Below the pieces are notes generated by a model. That model saw only the letters and a list, made by a program, of their open reading frames with translations, did no database searches and was not told the origin of the DNA. This document shows, piece after piece, positions 8,196 to 17,606 of a DNA stretch of 64,000 nt (position 1 is the first letter of the stretch; every line of letters begins with the position of its first letter). The DNA is from Olivibacter sitiensis DSM 17696 (GTDB taxonomy: Bacteria > Bacteroidota > Bacteroidia > Sphingobacteriales > Sphingobacteriaceae). Location: positions 38,533 to 102,532 of the forward strand of contig NZ_ATZA01000016.1 in assembly GCF_000427965.1 (NCBI RefSeq), given 5' to 3'. The position numbers and the translations under genes were made by a program.

Positions 8196-9395
8196 ATGGA
8201 AACGATTAAAAAAAACGGAACACTTCTGCTAATGGCAATCCTGTTCACCATCTTTTCTTTTGTTCCCAAGGCCTCAAAAGCCCAAGTGGGTATCAGCGTT
8301 TCCTTCCAGCAGTTTTACAATCAATTGAGCCCATATGGCGATTGGATTGACGATCCCAATTATGGTTATATATGGGTGCCACGTGTTGAAAGTGGCTTTC
8401 AACCCTATGCCACCAATGGGCGCTGGGTAATGACAGACTATGGCAATACCTGGGTATCCAACTATGATTGGGGTTGGGCCGCTTTTCACTACGGAAGATG
8501 GCATTATAACAGTCGCCTAGGTTGGGCGTGGGTTCCAGGCTATGAATGGGCTCCAGCCTGGGTAAGCTGGCGTACTGGTGGCGGGTATTATGGCTGGGCA
8601 CCTTTAGGCCCTGGTATGAGCATTCAGGTAAATGTCAACTTACCGATGAATTATTGGACATTTGTTCCCCAACGCTACTTGCTGAGCAGCAACATTCGTC
8701 GCTATTACGCACCACACAGGTCAGTAGTAAATGTTTATCAGCGCACTACTATCATAAACAACACCTACGTCTATAACAACAGGTCCTATTATGCTGGCCC
8801 AGCCCGCAGGGACATTCAACAAGCGACACGTAGGCCGGTCACAGTACACAAAATAGCCGATGCCAGCAGACCTGGCAGAGGTAACGTAAGCAATAGGACC
8901 GTGAACATGTACAGGCCTTCTGTGGACAGAAGCGATAGGGCTACAGCTAGGCCAAGCCAGGCAGTAAACAGAGAAGGTATTTCCACACAAAGAACTACCA
9001 ATACCACGCCAGCTAGGCAAAATGTTTCGTCAAGAGACAAGGGCAATGTGGTGCAAAGGCAAAGCAGCAGCAGTCAATCGCCAACCACTGTTATTAAGGA
9101 TACACGTAGTTCACAAAAGGAATCAAATAGCACACCTGTTCGTACAGGGAGAGCTGTTGAAAACAGCGCGACGAGAACTTCTCCTACCGTTCGCCCATCT
9201 CAAAGCAGCGTTAGGCCAGATGCAGCAAGATCGACGAGCAACGCAAGTAGGGCTGCCTCTCCTAATAAAACGGAGACAAGTAGGCAATCTACAAACAGAC
9301 AGTCAGAGCGCGCTGTCCAAAGTAGCCGTACGAAATCCACGAAATCCGAAAACAGCAACAGTACACGGATAAGATCCGAGCGTGGGAATAGCTAA
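8196..9395 (+). CDS. Exported DUF6600 protein with Ser/Thr/Arg-rich tail
   Basis: A signal peptide ends at ...PKASKAQ (about residue 29). Residues about 35-150 are a Trp/Tyr/Gly-rich DUF6600 domain with repeated YGxWxxxPxYGYIWVP-like units (for example YGDWIDD, GWAWVPGYEWAPAWVSW). Residues about 220-399 are a low-complexity tail of Ser, Arg, Thr, Asn and Gln, strongly basic and probably disordered. DUF6600 proteins are envelope-associated with no established role. The basic tail could bind nucleic acid or surface polymers, but this is speculation. A terminator-like hairpin follows at 9485. Confidence 0.85.
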   Translation: METIKKNGTLLLMAILFTIFSFVPKASKAQVGISVSFQQFYNQLSPYGDWIDDPNYGYIWVPRVESGFQPYATNGRWVMTDYGNTWVSNYDWGWAAFHYGRWHYNSRLGWAWVPGYEWAPAWVSWRTGGGYYGWAPLGPGMSIQVNVNLPMNYWTFVPQRYLLSSNIRRYYAPHRSVVNVYQRTTIINNTYVYNNRSYYAGPARRDIQQATRRPVTVHKIADASRPGRGNVSNRTVNMYRPSVDRSDRATARPSQAVNREGISTQRTTNTTPARQNVSSRDKGNVVQRQSSSSQSPTTVIKDTRSSQKESNSTPVRTGRAVENSATRTSPTVRPSQSSVRPDAARSTSNASRAASPNKTETSRQSTNRQSERAVQSSRTKSTKSENSNSTRIRSERGNS

Positions 9396-9484
9396 CAACA
9401 GGCTAACGGCACCAGCAATGCATCCCACAAGCGGGCAAGCATCTAAAGTAAGCGCGGTTGTTATCATTATTAAGACATTATATC

Positions 9485-9518
9485 GGGGACTGCAAGAAAG
9501 CAGTTCCCATTTTATTTC
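9485..9518 (+). terminator. Rho-independent terminator
   Basis: GGGGACTGC (9485-9493) pairs with GCAGTTCCC (9500-9508) with one G-T pair and a 6-nt loop, followed by a T-rich run. It lies between convergent genes, 90 nt after the DUF6600 stop codon. Confidence 0.75.
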
Positions 9519-9556
9519 ATCATCTACCAAGCCGTTCCCCTTTAAACTCGAAATAC

Positions 9557-9997
9557 CTATTGGTCCACGGAAGACGTCAAGTTCTCTTCTTTTTTCGTGT
9601 TTCCAAAGACCCAATATTTTTGCAAGGTATAGTTAAAACCCAGGGAAACGGCGATGTCAATCAGGATTCTGCTGATCTTATAGTCCAAATGTAAATTCTC
9701 GGTGAGCAGATAGGTAAAACTAGACTTCAGGGCAATGCTGCCAAGAACGACTAGGCAAAATTTCACCAATTGCCCTCCCACTGGCAGGTTACCTTTCTTA
9801 AAAGTCCAAAAACGGTTGATGGAAAAGTTGACCACTGCGCCTATCACACCACTTATGGCTATGGATATAGTATAGTGGATAGAAAGCACTTCCGTGCAAA
9901 AAATCATGATGGCATAGTCAACTATACCGCCGGCAAATGCAGAAAACTGTGCTTTGAAGAAAACGAGAATTGCCTTGCTAGACAGCACTTTTTTCAT
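9557..9997 (-). CDS. GtrA family membrane protein
   Basis: GtrA-like proteins are small four-helix membrane proteins thought to help move lipid-linked sugars across the membrane. The 146-residue product (start MKKVLSSK at 9997) has four hydrophobic helices and the family motifs FAGGIVDY, NFSINRFWTF and FNYTLQKYWVF. A longer in-frame start at 10045 would overlap the upstream gene by 68 nt, against 20 nt for the chosen start. Overlap with the CDP-alcohol phosphatidyltransferase gene shows co-transcription and suggests a joint role in making or flipping a lipid head group. Confidence 0.88.
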   Translation of the reverse strand: MKKVLSSKAILVFFKAQFSAFAGGIVDYAIMIFCTEVLSIHYTISIAISGVIGAVVNFSINRFWTFKKGNLPVGGQLVKFCLVVLGSIALKSSFTYLLTENLHLDYKISRILIDIAVSLGFNYTLQKYWVFGNTKKEENLTSSVDQ

Positions 9998-10721
9998 TAC
10001 GCTCTTTTTCGCGTTTGGCTGATTTCTCTTCCCTATCGCGCTCATCGCCCAGCTTTAGCAGACGCATCGTATCACTGATATTGACTATGAACAAGACGAC
10101 AACGATAAGTATAGAAAAATAATTGAGTGATTTGGGAACAACGACTTCCATGACAATAATAAAAGCTACGATAAAGCGTACTTCGGTGGGGCCTAATGCT
10201 CCAGCGTCTATTGTATATTTGTCGGTTATCTTATAGCGAAGCTGTGAAATAATCATAGCCCAGCCATAAAGTGCAACAAAGAAATAAGCAAGCAGTTCGT
10301 GCCATGAAGTGAGGTAGATAAGAAAACCGAATCCCATCATTACTGTGTTGATCCAGTCCATGATAATATCGAGCGAAAAGCCATACCACTTTCTGGGAAT
10401 ATTGCGATAATAAGCAATCCTCCCATCTAAAGAGTCCCCAAACCAATTGATCGCCAGCCCGAGTATACCCAGCAACAAGAATGATCTATCGAAAAGAGCT
10501 CCTAAATAAAAGCCTAGCAGCACTACTAAGCCTCCAAAACTTCCAATACCCGTCAAAACATTTGGCGTAATAAAAGCAGGCATTCTTGCTACTAAATAGG
10601 AGATGGCACTTTGCTCTGCCTTCCTTAAGACATTCGTTCGCTTACGGTCTTTGAAAATTCGCGATTTTGTTTCCAATCGCCCACTCCGTTCCAACCCCTC
10701 ATTTTCATTCTTCAAACTCAT
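9978..10721 (-). CDS. CDP-alcohol phosphatidyltransferase family protein
   Basis: Members transfer a phospho-alcohol between a CDP-activated donor and an acceptor alcohol in the membrane. The 247-residue protein has about six hydrophobic helices and the active-site series D96-xx-D99-G100-xx-A103, then G114-xxx-D118-xxx-D122. The usual Arg of the AR pair is Tyr104 here, though Arg106 lies two residues on. The N-terminus (residues 1-40) and C-terminus are highly charged. The donor and acceptor cannot be read from sequence. Position next to gtrA and a sphingolipid-type block suggests a phospholipid or phosphosphingolipid head-group enzyme. Confidence 0.85.
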   Translation of the reverse strand: MSLKNENEGLERSGRLETKSRIFKDRKRTNVLRKAEQSAISYLVARMPAFITPNVLTGIGSFGGLVVLLGFYLGALFDRSFLLLGILGLAINWFGDSLDGRIAYYRNIPRKWYGFSLDIIMDWINTVMMGFGFLIYLTSWHELLAYFFVALYGWAMIISQLRYKITDKYTIDAGALGPTEVRFIVAFIIVMEVVVPKSLNYFSILIVVVLFIVNISDTMRLLKLGDERDREEKSAKREKERNEKSAV

Positions 10722-10856
10722 TACAACTGTATTAATTGCACCATATTATACCTATGTGCATGGTGCATATGCAAAAGCAACAATCTGAGCGCCGCTAAGT
10801 TTCATAAAAAACGCGCTGCGCACTCTCTTTTGCAAAAAAATATAAAAAAATATACG

Positions 10857-11489
10857 TTAAATCTTCTTGTTCTTTTTAGGAAAATCAGAGCCGAAAATTT
10901 TATCCCAAAATGGCGAACTGACACCGTATCCTTTATCGGCATCTGCATAGTGATGCAGCATATGGTGTTGCTTGATTTTTTTCATCAAACCACTCTTAAA
11001 GTTATAGTGGTGCATCGCATAATGACCTATATCATAAAACAGATAACCGATCATGAAGGCAGGGAAAAATGCAGATACGTAGGCCTCACCCAAAAGCCAT
11101 TTAAACAGAAAGTAAAACAATAGTGCCAACGGAATACTGACTACAGGCGGCATTACCAAGCGCAATCTATCTTGCGGATAATCATGATGAACTCCATGAA
11201 ATATAAAATGAATACGCTCCATGAACTTCCCCTTGGGTGTAAAATGAAATACAAACCGATGGAGCACGTACTCTGTCAGAGACCATATTACCAAGCCCAA
11301 AGCAAAATATCCTACAAAATGCAAAACATCTAATTTGTATTTATTAAATGCCTGAAAAACGAAATAAACTATTACGGGCAGATAAATAATGATAGGTACC
11401 GAAAAGTGAACCTTTGTTAGGGGCTCCAGTAAATCACTCTTAAACATACGAGTAGATTCTTCGGAATTTGAAACATAATTCTTTGCCAT
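10857..11489 (-). CDS. Fatty-acid hydroxylase superfamily (FA 2-hydroxylase-like)
   Basis: This integral-membrane di-iron enzyme is predicted to hydroxylate a fatty acid or acyl chain. The 210-residue protein carries the histidine clusters of the superfamily: HRFVFH (77-82), HGVHH (98-102), HYAMHH (156-161) and HHMLHH (175-180), between hydrophobic helices. FHGVHHDYPQD closely resembles fatty-acid 2-hydroxylases that act on ceramide acyl chains. Two genes upstream on the same strand lies serine palmitoyltransferase, which supports a role in 2-hydroxy-ceramide synthesis. Carotenoid or sterol-type substrates cannot be excluded. Confidence 0.88.
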   Translation of the reverse strand: MAKNYVSNSEESTRMFKSDLLEPLTKVHFSVPIIIYLPVIVYFVFQAFNKYKLDVLHFVGYFALGLVIWSLTEYVLHRFVFHFTPKGKFMERIHFIFHGVHHDYPQDRLRLVMPPVVSIPLALLFYFLFKWLLGEAYVSAFFPAFMIGYLFYDIGHYAMHHYNFKSGLMKKIKQHHMLHHYADADKGYGVSSPFWDKIFGSDFPKKNKKI

Positions 11490-11802
11490 ATCTTGTTATA
11501 ATTTACTTTTATCCAATCACAGAATCAAGTTGCCAAAAGGCGCCTGATCTGATTTACATATACAAAATTCAACAAACTATTTGTATTTTCTGAAATAATT
11601 GACCTATAAAAACAGTCTTCATTTTCTTTTCAGAAATCAGACTACAAAAATATGACTATCAACCTTGAATGGTCAAAAAATCCACTCATTTGATTGTCAT
11701 AAAAGTTCAATATGAAAAGAGGCACCGCAAATTCGGACGTTTCCTTCGCCCATGCTTAAAAAAGCAACCATAAAGAAAGGAAGAATTTATAAGCCAGTGC
11801 TA
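11490..11802. other. AT-rich intergenic region with a possible minus-strand promoter
   Basis: There is no plausible gene here. Read on the minus strand, TTG (11676-11674), 21 nt, then TATTTTTG (11652-11645) fits the Bacteroidota -33/-7 pattern. It would give the hydroxylase gene a leader of about 150 nt. Nothing else was recognised. Confidence 0.35.
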
Positions 11803-12957
11803 TTAATTGATAGGTTTTTCGAATATCCGATAGCGCTTATACAACTCGCCATTAATCTGCTCTATAGCCCTGTTCATTAAATAGTTCTGCTCCAGCATCC
11901 ACGAACATTCGGCATATCTTATGTTTTTGGAGATTCCATTTCGTATGAGATGGCCATACAAACACGCTTCTATACCCAACTTACGATAACCTTCCAATAC
12001 ACCCAACATGAGTACACGTACCCCATCTATTTTTTTTCTACCGAAGAGAAGTTTAAATATACCAGTAGGCAGCAATCTTCCCTTTTTAATTTTGATCAAG
12101 ATCTGGTTAATGTCTGGGATACCCAATGCAAAACCCACCATTTTGCCATTTTGCTCCGCTATGATGCAATAATCAGGATCAAGCAATAAACTCAAGTCCT
12201 TTGCAACATGGTCAAACTCTTCATCGGTGAATGGCACAAAGCCCAAGTTCTTATCCCATGCCTTATTGTACAGCTCCTTAATTTTAGGTATTTCCTTCTT
12301 TAAATTTTTTGCATCTATTTTTCTGATGATGATATCGCTTCTCTTCAAACGACCTTCCAACACTTCCAGCAAACGTACAGATCGCTCATTGATCTTATTT
12401 CTCCGTATGATGTAGGCATATAGATCGGTTTGTTTACTAAGTCCATATTTTTCGAGGAGATCCTTATAATAGGGAGCATTATAGGGCATCATGATAACGG
12501 GCGGAGAGTCAAATCCTTCTATAAGTAAACCGCAGGTATCGTTAGTGGACAGGTTAACAGGTCCCACCATGCGATTAACGCCTCTTTCTTTCATCCATTT
12601 AGAAGATGCGTCCAAAAGTGCATTAACTACATCTTGATCATTAATGGTATCAAAAAAACCAAAAAACCCGTCGTTAGTACCTGCAAATGCATTATGATTG
12701 ACGTTGTAAATTGCAGCTACTCTACCAACCACTTTAGAACCTTGATAGGCCAAGAATAGCTGCATTTGAGAATGTTTAAAAAAGGGGTGCTTGCCAGGGC
12801 TTAATATATCCTGTTGAGCGATGAAAAGCTCTGGCACATAGTTTTTATCATTTTTGTACAGCTCGTGCGGAAAATCTATATAGATCGCCAGCTGTTTCTT
12901 GGATGTTACCTCAACTATATCAGTTTTCGTGATGCTCACCTTTTTATATTCTATCAA
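11803..12957 (-). CDS. GNAT-like acyltransferase, candidate ceramide synthase
   Basis: The 384-residue soluble protein has two GNAT-like halves. The second (about residues 215-375) contains the recognisable core: a CIIAEQNGKMVGFALGIPD strand pair and VRVLMLGVLEGYRKLGIEACLY, an acyl-CoA pyrophosphate-loop region. The first half has an analogous FLAYQGSKVVGRVAAIYN pair. Such proteins beside bacterial serine palmitoyltransferase are candidates for the N-acyltransferase step making (dihydro)ceramide. The stop codon is 8 nt short of... the spt start side: its start at 12957 lies 8 nt after the spt stop, so both genes are surely one transcript. The substrate is inferred from context only. Confidence 0.7.
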   Translation of the reverse strand: MIEYKKVSITKTDIVEVTSKKQLAIYIDFPHELYKNDKNYVPELFIAQQDILSPGKHPFFKHSQMQLFLAYQGSKVVGRVAAIYNVNHNAFAGTNDGFFGFFDTINDQDVVNALLDASSKWMKERGVNRMVGPVNLSTNDTCGLLIEGFDSPPVIMMPYNAPYYKDLLEKYGLSKQTDLYAYIIRRNKINERSVRLLEVLEGRLKRSDIIIRKIDAKNLKKEIPKIKELYNKAWDKNLGFVPFTDEEFDHVAKDLSLLLDPDYCIIAEQNGKMVGFALGIPDINQILIKIKKGRLLPTGIFKLLFGRKKIDGVRVLMLGVLEGYRKLGIEACLYGHLIRNGISKNIRYAECSWMLEQNYLMNRAIEQINGELYKRYRIFEKPIN

Positions 12958-12965
12958 CGATAATA

Positions 12966-14216
<1,251 letters not shown>

Positions 14217-14251
14217 TCAATAATACCAACTGTTAATTATTCACACATATA

Positions 14252-14716
14252 TTAAATAATATGTACATTTTGCAGATTGTCACCTATGTTTTTCAAAAAC
14301 TGGATGAAACGATCTCTATCTACCGCCCTCATATTGGCAAATATTATCTTGTCCAAATTGACCATTTTGTCCCTAATGTTCTCCACCAGCGATTTACCTA
14401 ATATAGTTAATGAAACGCAATTCTTGCGTTTGTCTTCTTTATTTGGTTCCACAACAACTAATCCATCTTTTTCCAAACTGGTAATAGTACGCAATACAGA
14501 AGATTTATCTCTTCCCACTTCGTCAGCGATTTCTTGTTGGGTCATTCCAAATTCCGGGATAGATAATAATACTGGAAGCTGTTCTACACGAATATCTATG
14601 CCTTGTGAAGAAAGATATTGATTTGTTTTCTGTGCCAATAGCTTATTCAAGTTATTGACATGAAACAAAGTAGGCTCCTCTCTAACATTTATTTGCGTTG
14701 TTTGCATAAAATACAC
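14252..14716 (-). CDS. MarR family transcriptional regulator
   Basis: The 154-residue protein is a MarR-type winged-helix repressor. The central helix-turn-helix reads MTQQEIADEVGRDKSSVLRTITSLEKDGLV (residues about 59-88), followed by the KRKNCVSLTILG wing. The N- and C-terminal helices form the dimer interface. The start may be Met1 or Met4. It precedes spt on the same strand, so it may control the sphingolipid genes or itself. No ligand can be predicted. Confidence 0.92.
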   Translation of the reverse strand: MYFMQTTQINVREEPTLFHVNNLNKLLAQKTNQYLSSQGIDIRVEQLPVLLSIPEFGMTQQEIADEVGRDKSSVLRTITSLEKDGLVVVEPNKEDKRKNCVSLTILGKSLVENIRDKMVNLDKIIFANMRAVDRDRFIQFLKNIGDNLQNVHII

Positions 14717-15084
14717 ATGACACTATCAACTAATTTGACCCTGCAAATATCAATTCTTAAATCGACTTTTAAAAATAAAAAGTTGCTCCGTACTAGTTCG
14801 CATAGGACATCAGCAAATTGCAAAAGGCACCTACCTAACACAAAACAACTAAAAATCAAACAATTGGAAAACAAACTGAATTAATTACGAGACTTTAAAG
14901 AACGGCGATTTCGTCAATTATTATTATATTTTCATGACATATTAAAGATATATTAAGAATAAGCAAAATACCAAACTAAAAAAACATATTTTAATTGCTT
15001 CCATTAGACGACGGCATCAACCAATAAAATCGTTGAATGTATCATTGTTTGTTAATGATAATTCCATTCAAAAATAACAATAAT
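14717..15084. other. AT-rich intergenic region
   Basis: This is about 370 bp of very AT-rich sequence between a MarR gene and a lipoprotein gene, both on the minus strand. It should hold the promoter of the MarR gene at its left side. No convincing ORF, RNA gene or clear promoter consensus was found. Confidence 0.5.
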
Positions 15085-15711
15085 TTAACGCATATCCTTT
15101 AAAAACAATTGTCGATTGATTTTTCTATCAAAGCTTATCCACCCGGGATAATTTACGCTTTTATTCCCCAAAGCCAAGGTAGGCTTCAACTTGATAGTCA
15201 ACACAGCTTCATCGTTATGGGCACCCGAAGAAACAAAGCTGACGATCCTGTTCAAAAGGGCTCTATCTGAAAGTAAACCGTAGACATTTGCGTTTACCCT
15301 TACAGGGTAGATATGTTCTTCGCCACCCTCCACTGCGATCTTCTGATCCATCAGGCCATCGGCAACCTCATGTCCATCTACCAAAAGCACATAGCGAAAC
15401 TGATTGATGCCGGCTAGGTCTTTAGTCGGATTTTTAATATTTACACTTACGACGCCTTGCATAGGGATGTCCTTGCTCAACATACCCAATGCTATTCCAC
15501 CCATACGCGACAGGTCCAAACGTCCATTTTTTATCATCGGCAAAACGTCCGTCCCTGCTACAAAAAGGCTATCGACTTCTTTTACCCGATATTCACAGTT
15601 TTCGAGTGCTTTAATTTGCTTGGCCTGTTGGTTGATTCCGCATGCATTGGTCAGCAAAATGGCTACGGCCACCAGCGTAAAGAAGAAATAATTATATGTT
15701 ACCCTTACCAT
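15085..15711 (-). CDS. Lipoprotein with LEA14-like domain
   Basis: The 208-residue exported lipoprotein has a signal peptide ending in the lipobox LTNAC (Cys about residue 24). The mature part, with VSVNIKNPTKDLAGINQFRY followed by GGEEHIYPVRVNANVYGLL, fits the LEA type 2 (LEA14) immunoglobulin-like fold. Function is unknown; LEA14-like bacterial lipoproteins are linked loosely to stress. CAAATATA at 15743-15750 reads TATATTTG on the minus strand and is a fitting -7 box 32 nt before the start. The -33 box is not evident. Confidence 0.75.
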   Translation of the reverse strand: MVRVTYNYFFFTLVAVAILLTNACGINQQAKQIKALENCEYRVKEVDSLFVAGTDVLPMIKNGRLDLSRMGGIALGMLSKDIPMQGVVSVNIKNPTKDLAGINQFRYVLLVDGHEVADGLMDQKIAVEGGEEHIYPVRVNANVYGLLSDRALLNRIVSFVSSGAHNDEAVLTIKLKPTLALGNKSVNYPGWISFDRKINRQLFLKDMR

Positions 15712-15790
15712 CCGATATTTTATTTTTTCATTAGTTTACCAGCAAATATATGGCCCTAAAGGCGAGCTACCCGTTAAGAAAAGTTAAAAA

Positions 15791-17578
15791 TCACCCAAGA
15801 TAGGAAGCCTGCCGCACCAGAAGTGCCCTATACTTATTGAATATGGCAGATTTTGAAACAAAACCTAGGTAATGCCCATTTTCATCTACTACTGGAAGGA
15901 TCCATATATCTTCCCTATCCATCTTCAACATCACATCGTACATATTGGCATCCATCCGCACCACTTCATTCGGTGCCTGAGCCAATTCGCGCATGTTTTT
16001 ATTCATTTCTTCCTCTCCCATCAAAATAGAAAGTAGGCGTTCGCTGTAAATGATTCCCACCAAGATACCCTCATGATCTACCACCGGAAATATATTTCTT
16101 TTGGTATGGATAATATCCGATCTTCTATCGCTCGGATACTCGTCTGGACGCAACACGGTAAAATTCCTTTCAAGCACATAGCGAAGTTTCATCATGCGTA
16201 ATACTGTCTTATCCTTATCTCCATACGACAGCCAATCTCCACGTTGGGCCAGTTTTTTCGTATATATGGAATATTTAAGCACTCCCCTATTGATGAAATA
16301 GGAAATAGCTGACACAAGCATCAGCGGCACCATCAGCGTATAACCTCCCGTAATTTCCGCAATAAGGAATACGGCCGTAAGGGGTGCATGCATAATGCCA
16401 CTAAGGGCGCCCGCCATGCCCACCATCAGGAAATTAGTCTCATTGAGATGTATGATGCCAGTCAGGTTAACACCATAGGCAAAAGCAAAACCCAACACCC
16501 CTCCCATTACCAAACTTGGCCCAAAAGTACCCCCATTGCCTCCGCTATTCAAAGTAATTAAGGTAGCAAAAGATTTGGCGAATACCGTAACAACGGCGTA
16601 CAATACCACAACGATTCCGATATCTTTATATTCGCTAAATATACTATTGGCAAGTAGGCTGTCTCCTTTGCCCATCATCAGTTGCTGCAAACTAATATAG
16701 CCTTCGCCATATAAAGCTGGAAAAATAAAAATAAGTACGCCCAAGCTCAGTCCGCCCACAATGAGTTTGTGGTATGGATTTGATATGGCGGTAAACCAAT
16801 TTCTTACCAAATCATTTATCTTGGCAAAATAGATGGAAAAACCACCTATCAAAACTGCCAAAATCACATAAAAAATCAGCGCGGGCATCACCCAGCTATC
16901 TGTAACAACATGAAAAAGCGGATCGCTATAGAACACCTTTGACACTACCGACGCGGTAGCTGCCGACATCAACAAAGGAATAAAAGCTGGAATAGAAAAT
17001 TCCGGCAATAAAATCTCTATGGCAAATACCACGCCCGCAATAGGACTGTTAAAAGCGCCTGCTATACCCGCTGCGGCTCCACAGGCCAAAAGCATGGTCA
17101 CTTCTCTGTAATTGAGCCCAAAAAAACGGCCCACTGTAGAGCCAATAGCCGATCCACTATAAGCAATTGGTGCTTCTAGGCCAGAAGACCCACCAAATCC
17201 AACAGTCAAGGCCGAGGTAAAAATTTGCGAGTAGATATTGTGGGCGCTGATATTGCTAGACCTACGCGATATAGCGTACAAAATAGGTGTTATTCCCTTT
17301 TCAAAATTATGTCTAAAAAAGCGACGTATATACAAGACCGTCAATGTGATACCCACGAAAGGAAAAAAAATATAAATATAATACTTATACTCCCATTGAA
17401 CGTTGTTTTGCAGAAATGACTCGATAGTGTGCGTCAATACTTTTAATCCCGATGCCGCCAGTCCACCTATTATCCCCACTAGCACCGAGAGTATGACCAA
17501 AAAGTTCTTGTTGGAAATTTTCGTCACTCTCCATTGATGTAGCTTAGCAAGGACACCTGATTTCTGTTTCAATTGCAA
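15791..17578 (-). CDS. ClC-type chloride channel/antiporter with CBS domains
   Basis: The 595-residue protein is a ClC-family anion channel or Cl-/H+ antiporter in the inner membrane. The membrane part (about residues 20-430) has the ion-path motifs: GGSSGLEAP with the gating glutamate and GGNGGTFGPSLVMGG. The cytosolic tail (about 455-590) has two CBS modules, which bind adenine nucleotides in relatives. The usual GSGIP motif is not obvious in the first block. Whether it works as a channel or exchanger cannot be decided here. It stands alone between a lipoprotein and a glycosidase gene. Confidence 0.92.
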   Translation of the reverse strand: MQLKQKSGVLAKLHQWRVTKISNKNFLVILSVLVGIIGGLAASGLKVLTHTIESFLQNNVQWEYKYYIYIFFPFVGITLTVLYIRRFFRHNFEKGITPILYAISRRSSNISAHNIYSQIFTSALTVGFGGSSGLEAPIAYSGSAIGSTVGRFFGLNYREVTMLLACGAAAGIAGAFNSPIAGVVFAIEILLPEFSIPAFIPLLMSAATASVVSKVFYSDPLFHVVTDSWVMPALIFYVILAVLIGGFSIYFAKINDLVRNWFTAISNPYHKLIVGGLSLGVLIFIFPALYGEGYISLQQLMMGKGDSLLANSIFSEYKDIGIVVVLYAVVTVFAKSFATLITLNSGGNGGTFGPSLVMGGVLGFAFAYGVNLTGIIHLNETNFLMVGMAGALSGIMHAPLTAVFLIAEITGGYTLMVPLMLVSAISYFINRGVLKYSIYTKKLAQRGDWLSYGDKDKTVLRMMKLRYVLERNFTVLRPDEYPSDRRSDIIHTKRNIFPVVDHEGILVGIIYSERLLSILMGEEEMNKNMRELAQAPNEVVRMDANMYDVMLKMDREDIWILPVVDENGHYLGFVSKSAIFNKYRALLVRQASYLG

Positions 17579-17606
17579 CCTATTTAATAGCTATCTAGCA
17601 GCCTAA

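Noticed and set aside
8274..9614. Antisense and frame-shifted ORFs across the DUF6600 gene
   Set aside because: They arise from the low-complexity, repeat-rich coding sequence and show no family features.
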